NCBI GenBank assembly: GCA_014595895.1
Contig: JABUKB010000007.1
Span: 58,263 to 122,262, forward strand
Direction of reading: 5' to 3'
Source of the DNA: Lysinibacillus odysseyi
Lineage (GTDB): Bacteria; Bacillota; Bacilli; Bacillales_A; Planococcaceae
DNA length: 64,000 nt
The notes beneath the pieces are model-generated. The model saw only the letters and a program-made list of their open reading frames with translations, did not search any database and was not told the origin of the DNA. Shown here piece by piece: positions 17,371 to 27,416 of this stretch. The translations under genes were made by a program, and so were the position numbers. How positions within the stretch are numbered: position 1 is the first letter of the stretch; the number at the start of each line of letters is the position of its first letter.

Positions 17371-17751
17371 TTAGTATTTCTCGATTTTTATTGTTATATT
17401 ATCTTCACTAATTGTTACGTTTTCTGTTTCAGAAACTTTCTTTATAGAATCTTTAACTATTTGTTTAATCAACGTATCATCAACTTTTACATCCTTCAGG
17501 AAACCTACTGATACAGAAAGTTCTTTAAAATCACCATCTATCATCATTGAATCCGCCTCAATTGCAGTTTGTTCTTTAATAGCTACGCTTATTTCATCTT
17601 TTAATTCTTCAAAAAATATATTTTCTGGTGATAAATTTTCATCATTTTCCCCGTTTTCCGTAATAGTAATATCTGTTACTTCCTCATCATTACACCCAAC
17701 TAATAAAATTGAACTGAATACAATTCCTGAAATTATAACTTTTTTCAACAT
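17371..17751 (-). CDS. Small lipoprotein
   Basis: ATG at 17751 with GGGGGAG upstream (an in-frame ATG at 17769 overlaps that site). 126 residues: signal peptide with lipobox LLVGC, then an acidic linker and a mixed domain ending with repeated strands (ISVAIKEQTAIEADSMMI, VSVGFLKDVKVDD). This resembles small sporulation/germination lipoproteins of bacilli in style only; no family motif is seen. Standing alone, divergent from the 18-kb gene. Confidence 0.65.
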   Translation of the reverse strand: MLKKVIISGIVFSSILLVGCNDEEVTDITITENGENDENLSPENIFFEELKDEISVAIKEQTAIEADSMMIDGDFKELSVSVGFLKDVKVDDTLIKQIVKDSIKKVSETENVTISEDNITIKIEKY

Positions 17752-18066
17752 TTCTACTCCCCCTTTCAAAATAAAATGCGTTTATAATTATAAAGTAAAC
17801 AAATAACAAAAGTTCCAGTATAATACATATTCTTTTGGATAAAGAACATTCCCAAAGCGGTGTTTTGGGAACTATATTTCGTTTAACGTTGCAACTCCGC
17901 ATAAATCTGATGGAATCCCGGTCAAATCTATTTCTAAATAAATAAATAGCGAATACCATTTGTATATATATTCTATTAATTTTAAAATATAGAAAATTAG
18001 TAAATATATTTGACTAGGGAACATACATTCCTTTAATATTAATGTGTAGTTTAAAATTTTTTAGAG

Positions 18067-19446
18067 GTGATTACGATACGTTCACGAAAAAAGCAGCAAA
18101 AAACTCACTTAGATACTAAGTCATCTAGAATAATACTCTATAGTGATTATGCAATTAAAAATCCAGATGATAAAATTGTTAAGCACTTACAGTTAAACAA
18201 TGTAATGACTAAAAAAGATGTAGCACATTTAAATTTAAGTGGGGAAGTCTTGAGTGAATTAATTAAGCTTTGTCAGAGCGAATGGATTCTTCTTACGGAG
18301 AAAACTAGATTAAAAAACGAAAGTGACCCTAAGAGTATAAAATGCGATTTATGTGATCAACCCAATCTTGAAAGACTTTTTTATGTTAAGAATGTTAAAA
18401 CAAATGTAGAGATGTGTATCGGTAGTACTTGTGTAGAAGAATATGGGGTAAAAACAAAGCACGCTAAAACAAACTTAAAAAAATACCAGGCAGAAATATT
18501 GCTAGCAGATCAATTACCAGATTTAAATGATTTTTTAATAAGTAACCGTAGTATACCTAATAAATACCTTTTAGTTTCTTCAGTGTATCTTGATAGATGG
18601 TCAAATCAAATTGAGAAAATGAAATTATTGAAAGAAAAGCTACAGTTAAGTCCCTCTCAACTAATTTTAGAAAAGTTAATCAAAGAATGGGATAGTACAT
18701 TACTTTTAATAAATGATATTGAAAAACATCTAGCAAGTATTAACCATTTAGATTTGTTCCCCAATGAAAATATTATTCAATGGATTATTAAAAATGATAA
18801 AAGTGAACATTTAAGAAAATATATCCGAAGTAATAAAGGATTAATTGGTAAAGTGATTTTTTCTAGGATATGGGAAAATGACTATTTACACAAACATCTA
18901 TCGAATATACAAAAAAGTAATGAATGGATTAAAATCCTACAAGGAAAGACGAATTCACTAAATGTGAGATTTAAACTGACTGAATTAAGAGCGTATGAAA
19001 CAGTATTAGTTTTAAATGTACAAGAATTTTTAGAAGCATTCACTGAATTTATATTTCAAGAGGACTACAGTTCCAGAGAAATAGAGGATTTTCTAATAAG
19101 TGAAGCCCAACTGGATAAAGATGTAGGTTTATATGTTAAGGTTTTCTTATATTTTGAAAATCAGATTAAAAGCTTAGGTTATACAATTATTGACGATGTT
19201 CAGAAGCCTACAGATTTAATTATATTTAAAAAAGGACTTTATTATTTAATTGACGGAGAAAGATTTTCTAATTCAGTTAAGGTATATTATTTAAATCAAG
19301 ACAAATATAATCCGGATTTAGAGCAAATTTTGAGTGATACGATTAATAAGTCTATTTTAGAGATATTTAATGAAGATAAATGGACTATTAATAAACAATT
19401 AGGAAAGTATCAAAATGAATTGATTCGAAATCAGATTACAAAATAG
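18067..19446 (+). CDS. Hypothetical protein with a four-cysteine cluster
   Basis: 459 residues from GTG at 18067; but that GTG is part of the ribosome site AGAGGTGAT, whose ideal spacing points to an ATA codon at 18076. A zinc-ribbon-like cluster CDLCDQ ... MCIGSTC lies at about residues 97-123. The rest is helical and charged, with no enzyme motif I recognise. Codon use is AT-rich. The gene has its own leader and no close neighbours on the same strand. It could be a phage- or plasmid-derived nucleic-acid-binding protein, by the cysteine cluster only. Confidence 0.6.
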   Translation: MITIRSRKKQQKTHLDTKSSRIILYSDYAIKNPDDKIVKHLQLNNVMTKKDVAHLNLSGEVLSELIKLCQSEWILLTEKTRLKNESDPKSIKCDLCDQPNLERLFYVKNVKTNVEMCIGSTCVEEYGVKTKHAKTNLKKYQAEILLADQLPDLNDFLISNRSIPNKYLLVSSVYLDRWSNQIEKMKLLKEKLQLSPSQLILEKLIKEWDSTLLLINDIEKHLASINHLDLFPNENIIQWIIKNDKSEHLRKYIRSNKGLIGKVIFSRIWENDYLHKHLSNIQKSNEWIKILQGKTNSLNVRFKLTELRAYETVLVLNVQEFLEAFTEFIFQEDYSSREIEDFLISEAQLDKDVGLYVKVFLYFENQIKSLGYTIIDDVQKPTDLIIFKKGLYYLIDGERFSNSVKVYYLNQDKYNPDLEQILSDTINKSILEIFNEDKWTINKQLGKYQNELIRNQITK

Positions 19447-19467
19447 AAAATAAAACAAGCCTGCTGA

Positions 19468-19629
19468 CGAAACGGAAAGTATTATCTCTTTCTTGATGAA
19501 CAAAAAATTGAAGTAGCAGAAGAATTATATAACCGGATTGAATTAAATAGCCGTTACCATATTAAATTTACTTGGAATAAACTTCCGATCAATAATGGGG
19601 AATTTGAAATATTTGATTTAGATTCTTAA
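19468..19629 (+). pseudogene. Gene 3'-end remnant
   Basis: A frame encoding YYLFLDEQKIEVAEELYNRI and ending EIFDLDS-stop opens right after a TGA and has no start or ribosome site. It reads like the tail of a small gene whose front was deleted. Family unknown. Confidence 0.45.
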
Positions 19630-19867
19630 AAAGCCGTGACAGCTAGGTTACAAGATTTGATTCTTACACTAATGAGGGCTTTCGTTCAATCAAATAATAT
19701 AATTAAGTTCCTCAGCAATAAAGGGCGTTTGTTGAAGCTAGACCATTTTTATAACCCGTTCAGTTCAGTGGTACAAACATTTAAAATAGCACTCGAAATA
19801 ACGAAATATTAACAAGAAAAATATTACTACAAATGACACAGTATTTAGCATAAACTTTGACACATAA

Positions 19868-19903
19868 AAGGACTTAGTTTAAAAGCGAACTAAGTCCTTC
19901 TAA
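19868..19903 (-). terminator. Terminator of the 19.96-kb lipoprotein gene
   Basis: AAGGACTTAGTT and AACTAAGTCCTT form a perfect 12-bp stem with an 8-base loop; the minus strand continues TTTTATG. Confidence 0.85.
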
Positions 19904-19962
19904 TTACATTGGTATTCTAATATTCATCAAAAATCCTCTATTTGTTGAACAAGAGATTTTGT

Positions 19963-20352
19963 TTACCCTTCAACGATAGCAAGATATTTTTTTATTTCTC
20001 CCTCAGATTCAACAATTAAAATATCTCCTCTTTCTTTAGTGGAAAAAATCTTTGCACCAACAGGAAGTTTATTTGACATTTCATCTTTAAAATTTGTATT
20101 AGTATCATTTTTTGTCTTTATTTCACCGACTTGAACATCTTTTGTTAAAGACAATTCTTCAACCCAATCAATATTAGTTTTATAAATTACACCCTTATAC
20201 TGAAAAATATCGGAATTAGAATCCAATGTTAAAACTTCTTTGGCATCAATGCTATCAATCGTCACTGTTGTAGTACCCTTTTGAATATTACAACCTGTAA
20301 TCAAAAATAACGCTAATACAATTAAACCGTAGAATAAGTTTTTTGATTTCAC
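19963..20352 (-). CDS. Small lipoprotein
   Basis: GTG start at 20352 with AAGAGGTGAT upstream. 129 residues with lipobox LITGC after a short hydrophobic signal. The mature protein (about 110 residues) has a pattern TVTIDSIDAKEVLTL ... IFQYKGVIYKTNIDWVEEL that resembles YccA/DUF-type small Bacillus lipoproteins of unknown role. Single-gene unit with its own terminator. Confidence 0.65.
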   Translation of the reverse strand: MKSKNLFYGLIVLALFLITGCNIQKGTTTVTIDSIDAKEVLTLDSNSDIFQYKGVIYKTNIDWVEELSLTKDVQVGEIKTKNDTNTNFKDEMSNKLPVGAKIFSTKERGDILIVESEGEIKKYLAIVEG

Positions 20353-20361
20353 TTCAATCAC

Positions 20362-20917
20362 CTCTTTTATTTAGACTTAAATTATCTGAAAAAGTTACAT
20401 ATTCAACAAAACTAATACGTTAGCTGAATAAGACAAAATTTAACAATCAATTATACTATACAACTATTTTGTAAATATTCAAAAAGCCCTTCTAATTCAT
20501 CGTTTATAGATAATATCTTCCCGAATACACCTTAGACGCTATTCCAAGTCTTTGAGAGGATGTCTTTAACATATCTTTTAACGTAATAATCAACAACCTA
20601 ATTAGCATGTTTCCCCCACATTACAACAACCATTGTTACATTGATATTTTGGTTGCTAATTATCGGGTTAAAATTGCTGTTAATACGATAAGAATGTATA
20701 TATATCAATAAAAAATAGACTGCTAATTAGCAGTCTATTTCTGTGTTTAATTTACGTTTTGTACCAGACAACTGAACGGGTTACCATTTTTAATGGTCTT
20801 TTTTTATTTGTCAGACAAGTATAGACATGGTAGATCACTAACCAGACCATTCTTTCATTAGTATAATGGGACTTATCTGGGGGAAAATAAACCTAAATGT
20901 AACTAGAGGTGATGTAA
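20362..20917. other. Intergenic region with terminator-like palindrome
   Basis: No gene seen. AAATAGACTGCTAATTAGCAGTCTATTT at 20713-20740 in two equal arms is a perfect palindrome, followed by CTGTG rather than a T-run. A second weak hairpin ACCATTTTTAATGGT with a long T-run lies at 20784-20805. Confidence 0.55.
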
Positions 20918-21481
20918 ATGAAAAAAAGTGTTAGGTTTTTACTTTTATTGTTTATATTTAGTCTTTTAATATTTTGTTTGAACAAAATAGGTGACAACAG
21001 TTTCGCCATTGAAATAGAAAGGTCGCAACCTTATGAAAAAATCTATCCTGAAATCGGATATAAAACAGTTGAAGAAGCTGTTAGGGATTTTGAGGAGCAT
21101 TTTAAACGAGAACTGAAATTACCTCCTAGAACCCCACCCATTAGCTTTACTCACCAATTTGGTAGATTTAGCAATTTAGACGGAGACATGAATGATACTT
21201 TTGAAATGACATTCATAAGTGAGCAAGAACCACAACACCATTTTAAAATTGATGTCCGACCAATTGAATATAAAATTCAATTCAGTGACAAGAATGTTTT
21301 GAAAGTCTTTAAACTAAATAACGGAAGCGATGCGAAGTATATGGAAAAACTGAGCCTGGGTTTTAATCATTTAGTATTTGAACAAGACAATTGGCAATAT
21401 ATGTTGAGTATTGATAAAGATGTTTCAAATATAGTAACACCTGAAATCCTTGTTGAGATAGCCAATTCGATTGATTTCTAA
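20918..21481 (+). CDS. Membrane-anchored hypothetical protein
   Basis: 187 residues. An N-terminal hydrophobic anchor (residues 5-24) is followed by an extracytoplasmic domain of about 160 residues. ATG preceded by AGAGGTGAT. The pattern TVEEAVRDFEEHFKREL and the closing EILVEIANSIDF resemble DUF4367-type domains of bacilli (my impression, not a firm match). It is a single-gene unit with no partner visible. Confidence 0.6.
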   Translation: MKKSVRFLLLLFIFSLLIFCLNKIGDNSFAIEIERSQPYEKIYPEIGYKTVEEAVRDFEEHFKRELKLPPRTPPISFTHQFGRFSNLDGDMNDTFEMTFISEQEPQHHFKIDVRPIEYKIQFSDKNVLKVFKLNNGSDAKYMEKLSLGFNHLVFEQDNWQYMLSIDKDVSNIVTPEILVEIANSIDF

Positions 21482-21491
21482 AAATTTACTA

Positions 21492-21552
21492 TTAAATTCA
21501 ATAATCGGGCGCTTTCAAAAACAAGAAAAGCGTCTTTTTTCATGGAAAGGTT
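21492..21552. repeat. Dispersed palindromic repeat, copy R2
   Basis: Partial copy: CAATAATCGGGCGCTTTC ... AAGAAAAGCGTC ... CATGGAAAGG. Confidence 0.55.
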
Positions 21553-21646
21553 ATTGATTAAAAATGAATATTTTGAAATAATTGGTATTAAATATTGTGA
21601 CAGGTAAGTTGAAAAGTCGTCTAATCGAAAGGAGGATTTAGTATCA

Positions 21647-22135
21647 GTGAAGAAGTTTAAATATTTGAGTTTGTTTTCATTATTCTATTTTGTCTTAATC
21701 CTTTCAGGTTGTAATGAACATGTAGACAATTATTACTTGTCGCTAACGGGTGAAAGTGATAATTGGAGTTTAACAAACTATGAAATTGTTCTAACTCAAG
21801 AGGAATTTAAAGCAGGTAACGGAACATTAAAAATCAAAAATGAGAATAAATATATGACAGATTGGTTTGAGTTTATTACCCATGTAGTTATTAACAATAA
21901 AGATACAGTAGTTCATCACAATATAAAAAGTGGTCCAGGTACAGATTTAACAGAAAAATCGACTGGAGCAATTGAAGGACCAGCGTACTTCAATGAAAAT
22001 AAAGCCCCGATAACAATTGAACAAGTTGATGGCATCTATATGATTGTTAAATGGAAGGATAATAATAACAACAAAGTTGAAGAGAGAATAGATTTATATA
22101 ACAAGATAAATAAAGAACATTCTTTCTTTAACTAA
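21647..22135 (+). CDS. Lipoprotein with a GxSDNW motif
   Basis: 162 residues from GTG (AAAGGAGG about 12 bases upstream, a long spacing). Signal peptide with lipobox ILSGC. Mature part starts with LSLTGESDNWSLTNYEI and is strand-rich, suggesting a small beta-sandwich. A broken relative lies at 56775-57114 (FSGSGDNWGVLYEVVV). Role unknown; such small secreted lipoproteins are common in bacilli. Confidence 0.68.
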   Translation: MKKFKYLSLFSLFYFVLILSGCNEHVDNYYLSLTGESDNWSLTNYEIVLTQEEFKAGNGTLKIKNENKYMTDWFEFITHVVINNKDTVVHHNIKSGPGTDLTEKSTGAIEGPAYFNENKAPITIEQVDGIYMIVKWKDNNNNKVEERIDLYNKINKEHSFFN

Positions 22136-22139
22136 CGAG

Positions 22140-22264
22140 AGATTTTAGTTGAATAACAAACTTTCACAATCGGGCGCTTTTCTGTAATAGGAAAAGGGTC
22201 TTTCTTCATGAAAAGGACACTATTGTGGAATATCAAAAGTACAAAACAATCAAACCTTTTTAAC
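22140..22264. repeat. Dispersed palindromic repeat, copy R3
   Basis: Nearly the same as R1, with CAATCGGGCGCTTTTCTG and TTTCTTCATGAAAAGGACAC, and joined at the same point to a copy of the 3'-end gene fragment. Confidence 0.65.
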
Positions 22265-22432
22265 AAATGAAAAAATCCCCAAATCTTCGCAAAACTTTTC
22301 CGTTCTTCGCAGCTCGAACTGGAAAAGGAGCGCTTTATCAATCAGTATTTAGCCAAAAACCTGTCCAAATGTTTAGATCAGGCGTTGAGGGAATATCATG
22401 AATTACCTTTTTCTCCTCTATAGGGGAGGGGG
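22265..22432 (+). pseudogene. 3'-end fragment of the coiled-coil gene, copy C
   Basis: Same start point (ATGAAAAAATCC) as the fragment at 16919 and the same conserved frame (LELEKERFINQYLAKN), ending at TAG. The downstream 190-bp block is absent here. Confidence 0.65.
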
Positions 22433-22599
22433 AGCGTCAGAAAAATTCAGTGTATGTGAACCAATGTACTTAAACAAGGATCCTTATTAGAAAAAAATTT
22501 ATTGAAGGCTTAGACCATATTATAGTTATTCCATTAAAGGGCAAGTTTGTTGAAGTTGGACCATAGCCTCTTTTCCAAGTTGTTCAGCAAAAAGAAAAA

Positions 22600-22626
22600 A
22601 AGCCGAAGTTAATTCGGCTTACTGTT
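22600..22626 (-). terminator. Terminator overlapping the diguanylate cyclase stop codon
   Basis: AAGCCGAA and TTCGGCTT form an 8-bp stem, followed on the minus strand by TTTTTTT. The TAA stop codon of the gene lies inside the loop. Confidence 0.85.
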
Positions 22627-24615
22627 AAGAGAAACATTTGACCTAACACAGTTTCTCCCATCTTGTTTAGCTTGATAAAGAGATTTATCTGCCTCAAGAA
22701 TTAATTGTTCAGGAGTTTGTTCCTTAGTAGGGATCATGGTGTTCACACCTAAGCTAATCGTCACACATTCACTAATTAGCGAACCTGCATATGAAATTTT
22801 TAGATTTTCGACTGCTCTACGAATAGATTCAGCTAAAAGTTCAGCCTCCGCAAGATTGGTTGCAGGCAAGATTACGCTAAACTCTTCTCCTCCATATCGA
22901 AACGCCATTCCTCCGGTTTCATTTGCAGTTAATTCAATCATACTAGCAACCTCAATCAAACAATCGTCTCCTCCTTGATGACCATAAGTATCGTTAAACT
23001 TTTTAAAATAATCAATATCAAGCATAACAAGTGAAAGGGAAGAGGAGTTTCTTAAAGCACGATTCCACTCTAACTCTAATCGTTCATCAAACGTCCTTCG
23101 ATTCCAGATACCTGTCAATCCATCTTTCGTTGAAAGTTCTTGCAAGACTTTATTCGCTTCTTGAAGTTTTTGTTCTACCGTTTTTCTTTCAGTAATATTA
23201 CGGGATATGACGATTAGTTGTGTTTCCTCTGGTGTTTTTCCCTGTATAGATTTAATGGAAGATTCAAACCAAATATACTCTCCATCTTTTTTGCGAATTC
23301 GATAGGTAGAAACCACATAACCATCTTTTAGTAAAGCATCGTGGTTCGCCTCAATCATTTTTAAATCATCTGGATGAATAAAATGATAACTATCATAGCC
23401 GATTATATCTTCATCTTTGTATTGGAGAATTTCTTTTGCCGCAGGCGAGACATATAAGTACTTTCCTGCTGAATTGTGTATTGTGATCATGTCACTTGAA
23501 TAATTTACAATCGTTCGAAACTTCTCCTCACTTTCTTCTAATGTAATAATATAACCTTCTATGATTTCATTCATATGATTAAAATTATCAAAGAGTTCCT
23601 GAAATTCGATTGCATCTTTCTCATTCTTGTCTAATCGGTAATGAAACTTACGCTCACCAATTTTCCTCGTACCTTCTAATACCTTTCGTATTGGAGCCTC
23701 TGCTTGATTAGACACCCATACCATTAGTGTGTAACCTATAAGAACTGCAAGTAAAATAACTAAAGAAAACATTAGGGCCATACGATAGAATGGTTCGAAA
23801 ATTTTACTCTCTGTTATTTCTCCTATAATCAACCATTGATTATTATGAACCCAACGGTAATCTCCCAAAACCCTTTCTCCATTTTGAGCATGGTAGAAGT
23901 TAGTTATAGGGTTTTCTGCTAACGCTTCTTTGTATATTGTTGATTCAATATACTCTCCAACTTCGCCTTGACGCGATTCGGTTATTAGCATCCCGCTTCT
24001 GTCAATTAGATAGGTTTCACTTGCCTCGTCTTGGAATTGAGCCATAACATCCGTAATGGTTAGCAACGGTACTTGTCCAGCGATCAATCCTTTAAAATTA
24101 CCATTAGAGTCATAGATAGGATTAGAGAATATAATGATGGGTGAATGGGTCTGTCTCCCTATCAGTACACCCGTGATGAAGCTGTTTCCTTTCTTAGCTT
24201 CCTTAAAATATTCTCGATCGGATAAATCAATGCCTGTAGGTGATAATGTATCAATTTCTGTAATCCCATCTTCATTGAGATATAAAATGCTACCGAATTC
24301 AGAATGGTTTTTATCAAATGCTTCGAAGGCTTCTTTCATTTTTTCTAAATCAAGAGCTTTCACAGTTGGAAGTTCAGAAATAGATTTAACATCCGATATT
24401 CGTTCTTTTAACCAATAATCGATGACCACTTGTTGCAGGTCAATCATTTTTTCAATAGAAACATTGGCATCCTCACGTTTCTGTTGTTTTTCTAAAAGTA
24501 CAAATGGAATTGCTGCTAATAATACCATCAAGGCCATAAAACATAAAAACCAAAATCTAAGTCTTCCTTTAAAACTTGAAATTCCTAATTTATTGAAAAT
24601 ATTATTGAATGACAC
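22609..24615 (-). CDS. Membrane diguanylate cyclase (dCache-PAS-GGDEF)
   Basis: 668 residues. Two membrane spans (about 20-42 and 280-305) bracket an extracytoplasmic dCache-like sensor domain. A HAMP-like linker, a PAS domain (about 365-480, with FRTIVNYSSDMITIHNSAG) and a GGDEF domain follow. The active-site loop is GGEEF at about 571-575, so it should make cyclic-di-GMP from two GTP. The RxxD inhibitory site normally five residues before GGDEF is missing (the sequence there is ETGGMAF), so product feedback is not expected. GTG start with AAGGAG upstream. Monocistronic, with its own terminator. Confidence 0.92.
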   Translation of the reverse strand: MSFNNIFNKLGISSFKGRLRFWFLCFMALMVLLAAIPFVLLEKQQKREDANVSIEKMIDLQQVVIDYWLKERISDVKSISELPTVKALDLEKMKEAFEAFDKNHSEFGSILYLNEDGITEIDTLSPTGIDLSDREYFKEAKKGNSFITGVLIGRQTHSPIIIFSNPIYDSNGNFKGLIAGQVPLLTITDVMAQFQDEASETYLIDRSGMLITESRQGEVGEYIESTIYKEALAENPITNFYHAQNGERVLGDYRWVHNNQWLIIGEITESKIFEPFYRMALMFSLVILLAVLIGYTLMVWVSNQAEAPIRKVLEGTRKIGERKFHYRLDKNEKDAIEFQELFDNFNHMNEIIEGYIITLEESEEKFRTIVNYSSDMITIHNSAGKYLYVSPAAKEILQYKDEDIIGYDSYHFIHPDDLKMIEANHDALLKDGYVVSTYRIRKKDGEYIWFESSIKSIQGKTPEETQLIVISRNITERKTVEQKLQEANKVLQELSTKDGLTGIWNRRTFDERLELEWNRALRNSSSLSLVMLDIDYFKKFNDTYGHQGGDDCLIEVASMIELTANETGGMAFRYGGEEFSVILPATNLAEAELLAESIRRAVENLKISYAGSLISECVTISLGVNTMIPTKEQTPEQLILEADKSLYQAKQDGRNCVRSNVSLNSKPN

Positions 24616-24966
24616 AATGTTTTTTCTCCTTAAAAATTATTTCATATGGATTTCATAGATTCCTGATGTAAATAATCCTTAGGAATTCTTACGAAGATAA
24701 TCCAACCAAAAATATATAACAAATAAAGGAATTTATCAACAAAAAATGGTTTATTTTTCCTACTAAAAATGACTTTTCATCGTTTCAAGTGATGGGTCAG
24801 GGAAAAATTCCCCATTCTTTAGCTCCCTTTTTTCAGGGTTGTTCAGTAAAAAGAAAAAACACGGATAAACCGTTTTTTTATTGGTACGGCATTTCAGCAG
24901 TAACTGTTAATATGTTGAATCTCCATCCAATTATTTTTAGTGCTGTTTTCTATTTATAATTTCCAA
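24616..24966. other. Intergenic region upstream of the diguanylate cyclase
   Basis: No gene seen. It should contain the cyclase promoter on the minus strand. A small CGG/CCG hairpin with seven T residues lies at 24863-24882. Confidence 0.45.
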
Positions 24967-25219
24967 CCGTGAGAATCCAGTTGGAAATATCATCTATAAC
25001 CTGTTTATCAGCATTTTGGGCAACCTTATACTCTTTTTTCGCTTTTAGTATTTTTCCATAAATACTCTAAAATTATCCGTTATGAATAATTAAGATAAAC
25101 ACGATTTTCTGATAGGACTCCATAAAACTATGGAATAAAATCTATTCATTACCATCAATAATGGCAAGTCCTATTATCTCTTCATTATGGAATAAGCCAG
25201 TCGTTTCAGAATCTAAATC
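24967..25219 (-). pseudogene. DnaQ-like 3'-5' exonuclease remnant
   Basis: On the minus strand DLDSETTGLFHNEEIIGLAI is the first metal-binding motif (DxET) of DEDD exonucleases, followed after GNE by an in-frame TAG at 25142-25144 and then ILFHSFMES. Further down only fragments (KKEYKVAQNADKQVIDD) remain readable. There is no start; TAA precedes the first Asp codons. Clearly a decayed fragment. Confidence 0.55.
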
Positions 25220-25373
25220 TTATTTGGACGATAAATCATAATTTTTATATGTTATAAAGTAACAGAAAAGTAAAATAGATTATTTTTATAAAAAATCCAA
25301 TTTCTTGTAACGAAAAACGTTTTAAATCTATATATAAGTATCCCAGTGAATATTTGGTGAAAGGAGGGGGCAG

Positions 25374-25883
25374 GTGGAGGATTTAAGTAGAATATATCAA
25401 TCTTATGCAGATGAAGTAAAACGGTTTCTTATTTGTTTGGCGTCGAATAGGGATTTGGCGGAAGAATTAACACAAGAAACTTTTTATCAAGCAATCAAGT
25501 CAACTCATCGCTATAACGGTGAATGCAAAGTATCCGTCTGGTTATGCCAAATTGCCAAACACACCTATTACAACTACTTAAAATAGGAAAAGAACAATCA
25601 TAATGCCACTGTAGAAAATATGATGCAAATGGGCTTAGACATTCCTTCTAATAAGGATTTACCAGATGTTACGGTAATAAAACGAAGTACACTGATTTCA
25701 ATACATAAAGAAATTCATCGATTACAGGAGCCTTATCGTGAAATTTTTTTGCTTAGAGCATCTTTTCAACTTAGTTTTAAAGAAATCGGTGAGATATTTG
25801 ATAAAAGTGAAAACTGGGCGAGAGTGACCTATTATCGTGCGAAATTAAAACTATCAGAAAGGATTGACCCGCATGAATTGTAA
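25374..25883 (+). pseudogene. ECF-type sigma factor interrupted by one in-frame TAG
   Basis: GTG at 25374 with AGGAGG 6 bases upstream. Residues 1-70 hold region 2 (IYQSYADEVKRFLI ... LAEELTQETFYQAIKS). TAG at 25584-25586 follows YYNYLK, and the same frame continues for 98 codons with region 4 (EPYREIFLLRASFQLSFKEI, then WARVTYYRAKLKL). No other lesion is seen. Its last codons overlap the ATG of the anti-sigma gene, the classical arrangement. Either a recent nonsense mutation (AAG, CAG or GAG to TAG) or read-through. As written, only region 2 would be made. Confidence 0.8.
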
Positions 25884-26487
25884 TATTATTAAAGACTTAC
25901 TGCCATCTTATATTGATGAAATTTGTAGTGGAGATACTGCTAAGGCTGTTGAAGAGCATACAGAACACTGTGAAGAATGTTAGCGATATATACATATGAT
26001 GAAGCAACCAATCAAAAGGATTCAAATGAGTTCTGAAGAAGTAAAGGCAGCAAAAGAGCCTTTTAAACGAATTAATAAAAAACGACGAATTCAAGTGTTT
26101 GTAGCAATTGTGATTACTTTTATGATGACAACAATAGGGGCATTCGTGGTTCAAGAAGTTGGGGCTGTCAATCAATTCTTTTTCCCAAGGGCGATGGGTT
26201 TTGTGACTGTGATAGATGATGATATGAAAGAGTGGGAGAGCGTGAAGTTTAATGATCAAAATCATTTAATATTTGATAGTATTTTCTGGGGTAAAGAAAT
26301 CGTTAATAATACGATTAATGAAAAGGATGTATTATTAAGAATAAAAGATGCTAATGGCAATGTAGTAATTGATGAAGTTCAAGTACCTGCAGGAAATAGT
26401 GTTAAATTAGAGGGCTTGAAAAGGAATGAAAAATATTACATTGAAATCAAAGCACCACAAGGTAAATTTTATATTAATGCGATATGA
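25873..26487 (+). pseudogene. Anti-sigma factor gene interrupted by one in-frame TAG
   Basis: ATG at 25873 overlaps the end of the sigma gene. Residues 1-36 form a zinc-binding anti-sigma motif ending EEHTEHCEEC (H-x3-C-x2-C), followed at once by TAG at 25981. The frame then continues RYIHMM... with one membrane span (QVFVAIVITFMMTTIGAFV) and an outer domain of about 115 residues. Thus a membrane anti-sigma factor that would hold the sigma factor until a surface signal. Restart at the ATG at 25996 would give the membrane part without the zinc domain. Confidence 0.72.
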
Positions 26488-26533
26488 GAAAATAATAATA
26501 ACGAGAGTTCTTATATATGTAATACGATAAAGT

Positions 26534-26590
26534 ATAGTACCTTTCAAGAATCGGGCGCGATTCTGTAATAAGGATCAGCGCTTGCTTTAA
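26534..26590. repeat. Dispersed palindromic repeat, copy R4 (degenerate)
   Basis: CAAGAATCGGGCGCGATTCTGT ... is recognisable only in its left half; ATTCCATTAAAGGG at 26651 matches the outer arm. Confidence 0.45.
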
Positions 26591-26754
26591 ATAATTAATA
26601 TCCAAGTTACTTCTCGTCTATCAAGGTAGTATGGCTATTCAAGAGTGATATTCCATTAAAGGGTCATATGTTGTAAACGTGTTGAAATGAACTTTTACAA
26701 ATTTAATAATGATTTTGATAGGATGGATATGATGCTAAATGGAGGTAGAAAACA

Positions 26755-27303
26755 ATGGGGCTTACCATGATAATCGCATTTCTTTTGCTTATATTATTTG
26801 TTGTCGTCATTTTATCTAAAAAATGGAAGGTCTTTATTATTGTTGGCGTTTGTCTTACGGTAGTTATTATATCAGTATTCAAGTTTCCGGTGTTATCTCA
26901 AAAGAGCACTGAATTATCAGGTGAGGGTTTAAATCAAATAAAAGTCGGCACCTTGATTGAGAAGGACGAGACAACTCAAATAAAAGATAATGTAATTTAT
27001 CTTGCTTTGAAGCGTAATCCCGGAATTTTAGTACGGGTGGAAAAAGATATAATTAAGGAATTAACCTTGGTCACTGAACCTATAAATACATCGATATCTA
27101 CAATGAAAGGAATTAATATGAAAAGTACATTTGCCGAGGTCGTTCATAATTATGGTGAATCTTATAGAAATCTAAGATTTGTGGAGATGTATGGCGTTGG
27201 AATTGAGTACAGGGATAAGAAAAATGGAATCATCATTCGGTTCTTTTTTGATGATGGTGAACCGAATAGTCAGGTACGGAATATAGAGATTATAAAAAAA
27301 TAA
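26755..27303 (+). CDS. Two-span membrane protein with outer domain
   Basis: 182 residues. Two closely spaced hydrophobic segments (about 3-22 and 26-45) precede a domain of about 130 residues with no cysteine. ATG preceded by GGAGG. The region KGINMKSTFAEVVHNYG and the ending FFFDDGEPNSQVRNIEI recall domains in Bacillus surface proteins that sit behind sigma/anti-sigma pairs, but I have no firm family. It is separate from the upstream pair by a repeat copy. Confidence 0.6.
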   Translation: MGLTMIIAFLLLILFVVVILSKKWKVFIIVGVCLTVVIISVFKFPVLSQKSTELSGEGLNQIKVGTLIEKDETTQIKDNVIYLALKRNPGILVRVEKDIIKELTLVTEPINTSISTMKGINMKSTFAEVVHNYGESYRNLRFVEMYGVGIEYRDKKNGIIIRFFFDDGEPNSQVRNIEIIKK

Positions 27304-27416
27304 AGGGTTTTTATAAGTTGCAATACTTTTTAGACGTTTACAAACGTTTTAATACAACCCTGTAAGTATGCTAGTCAACAGCTATAAAAACGGGTTAGGC
27401 AAATCTCAACTTATAT

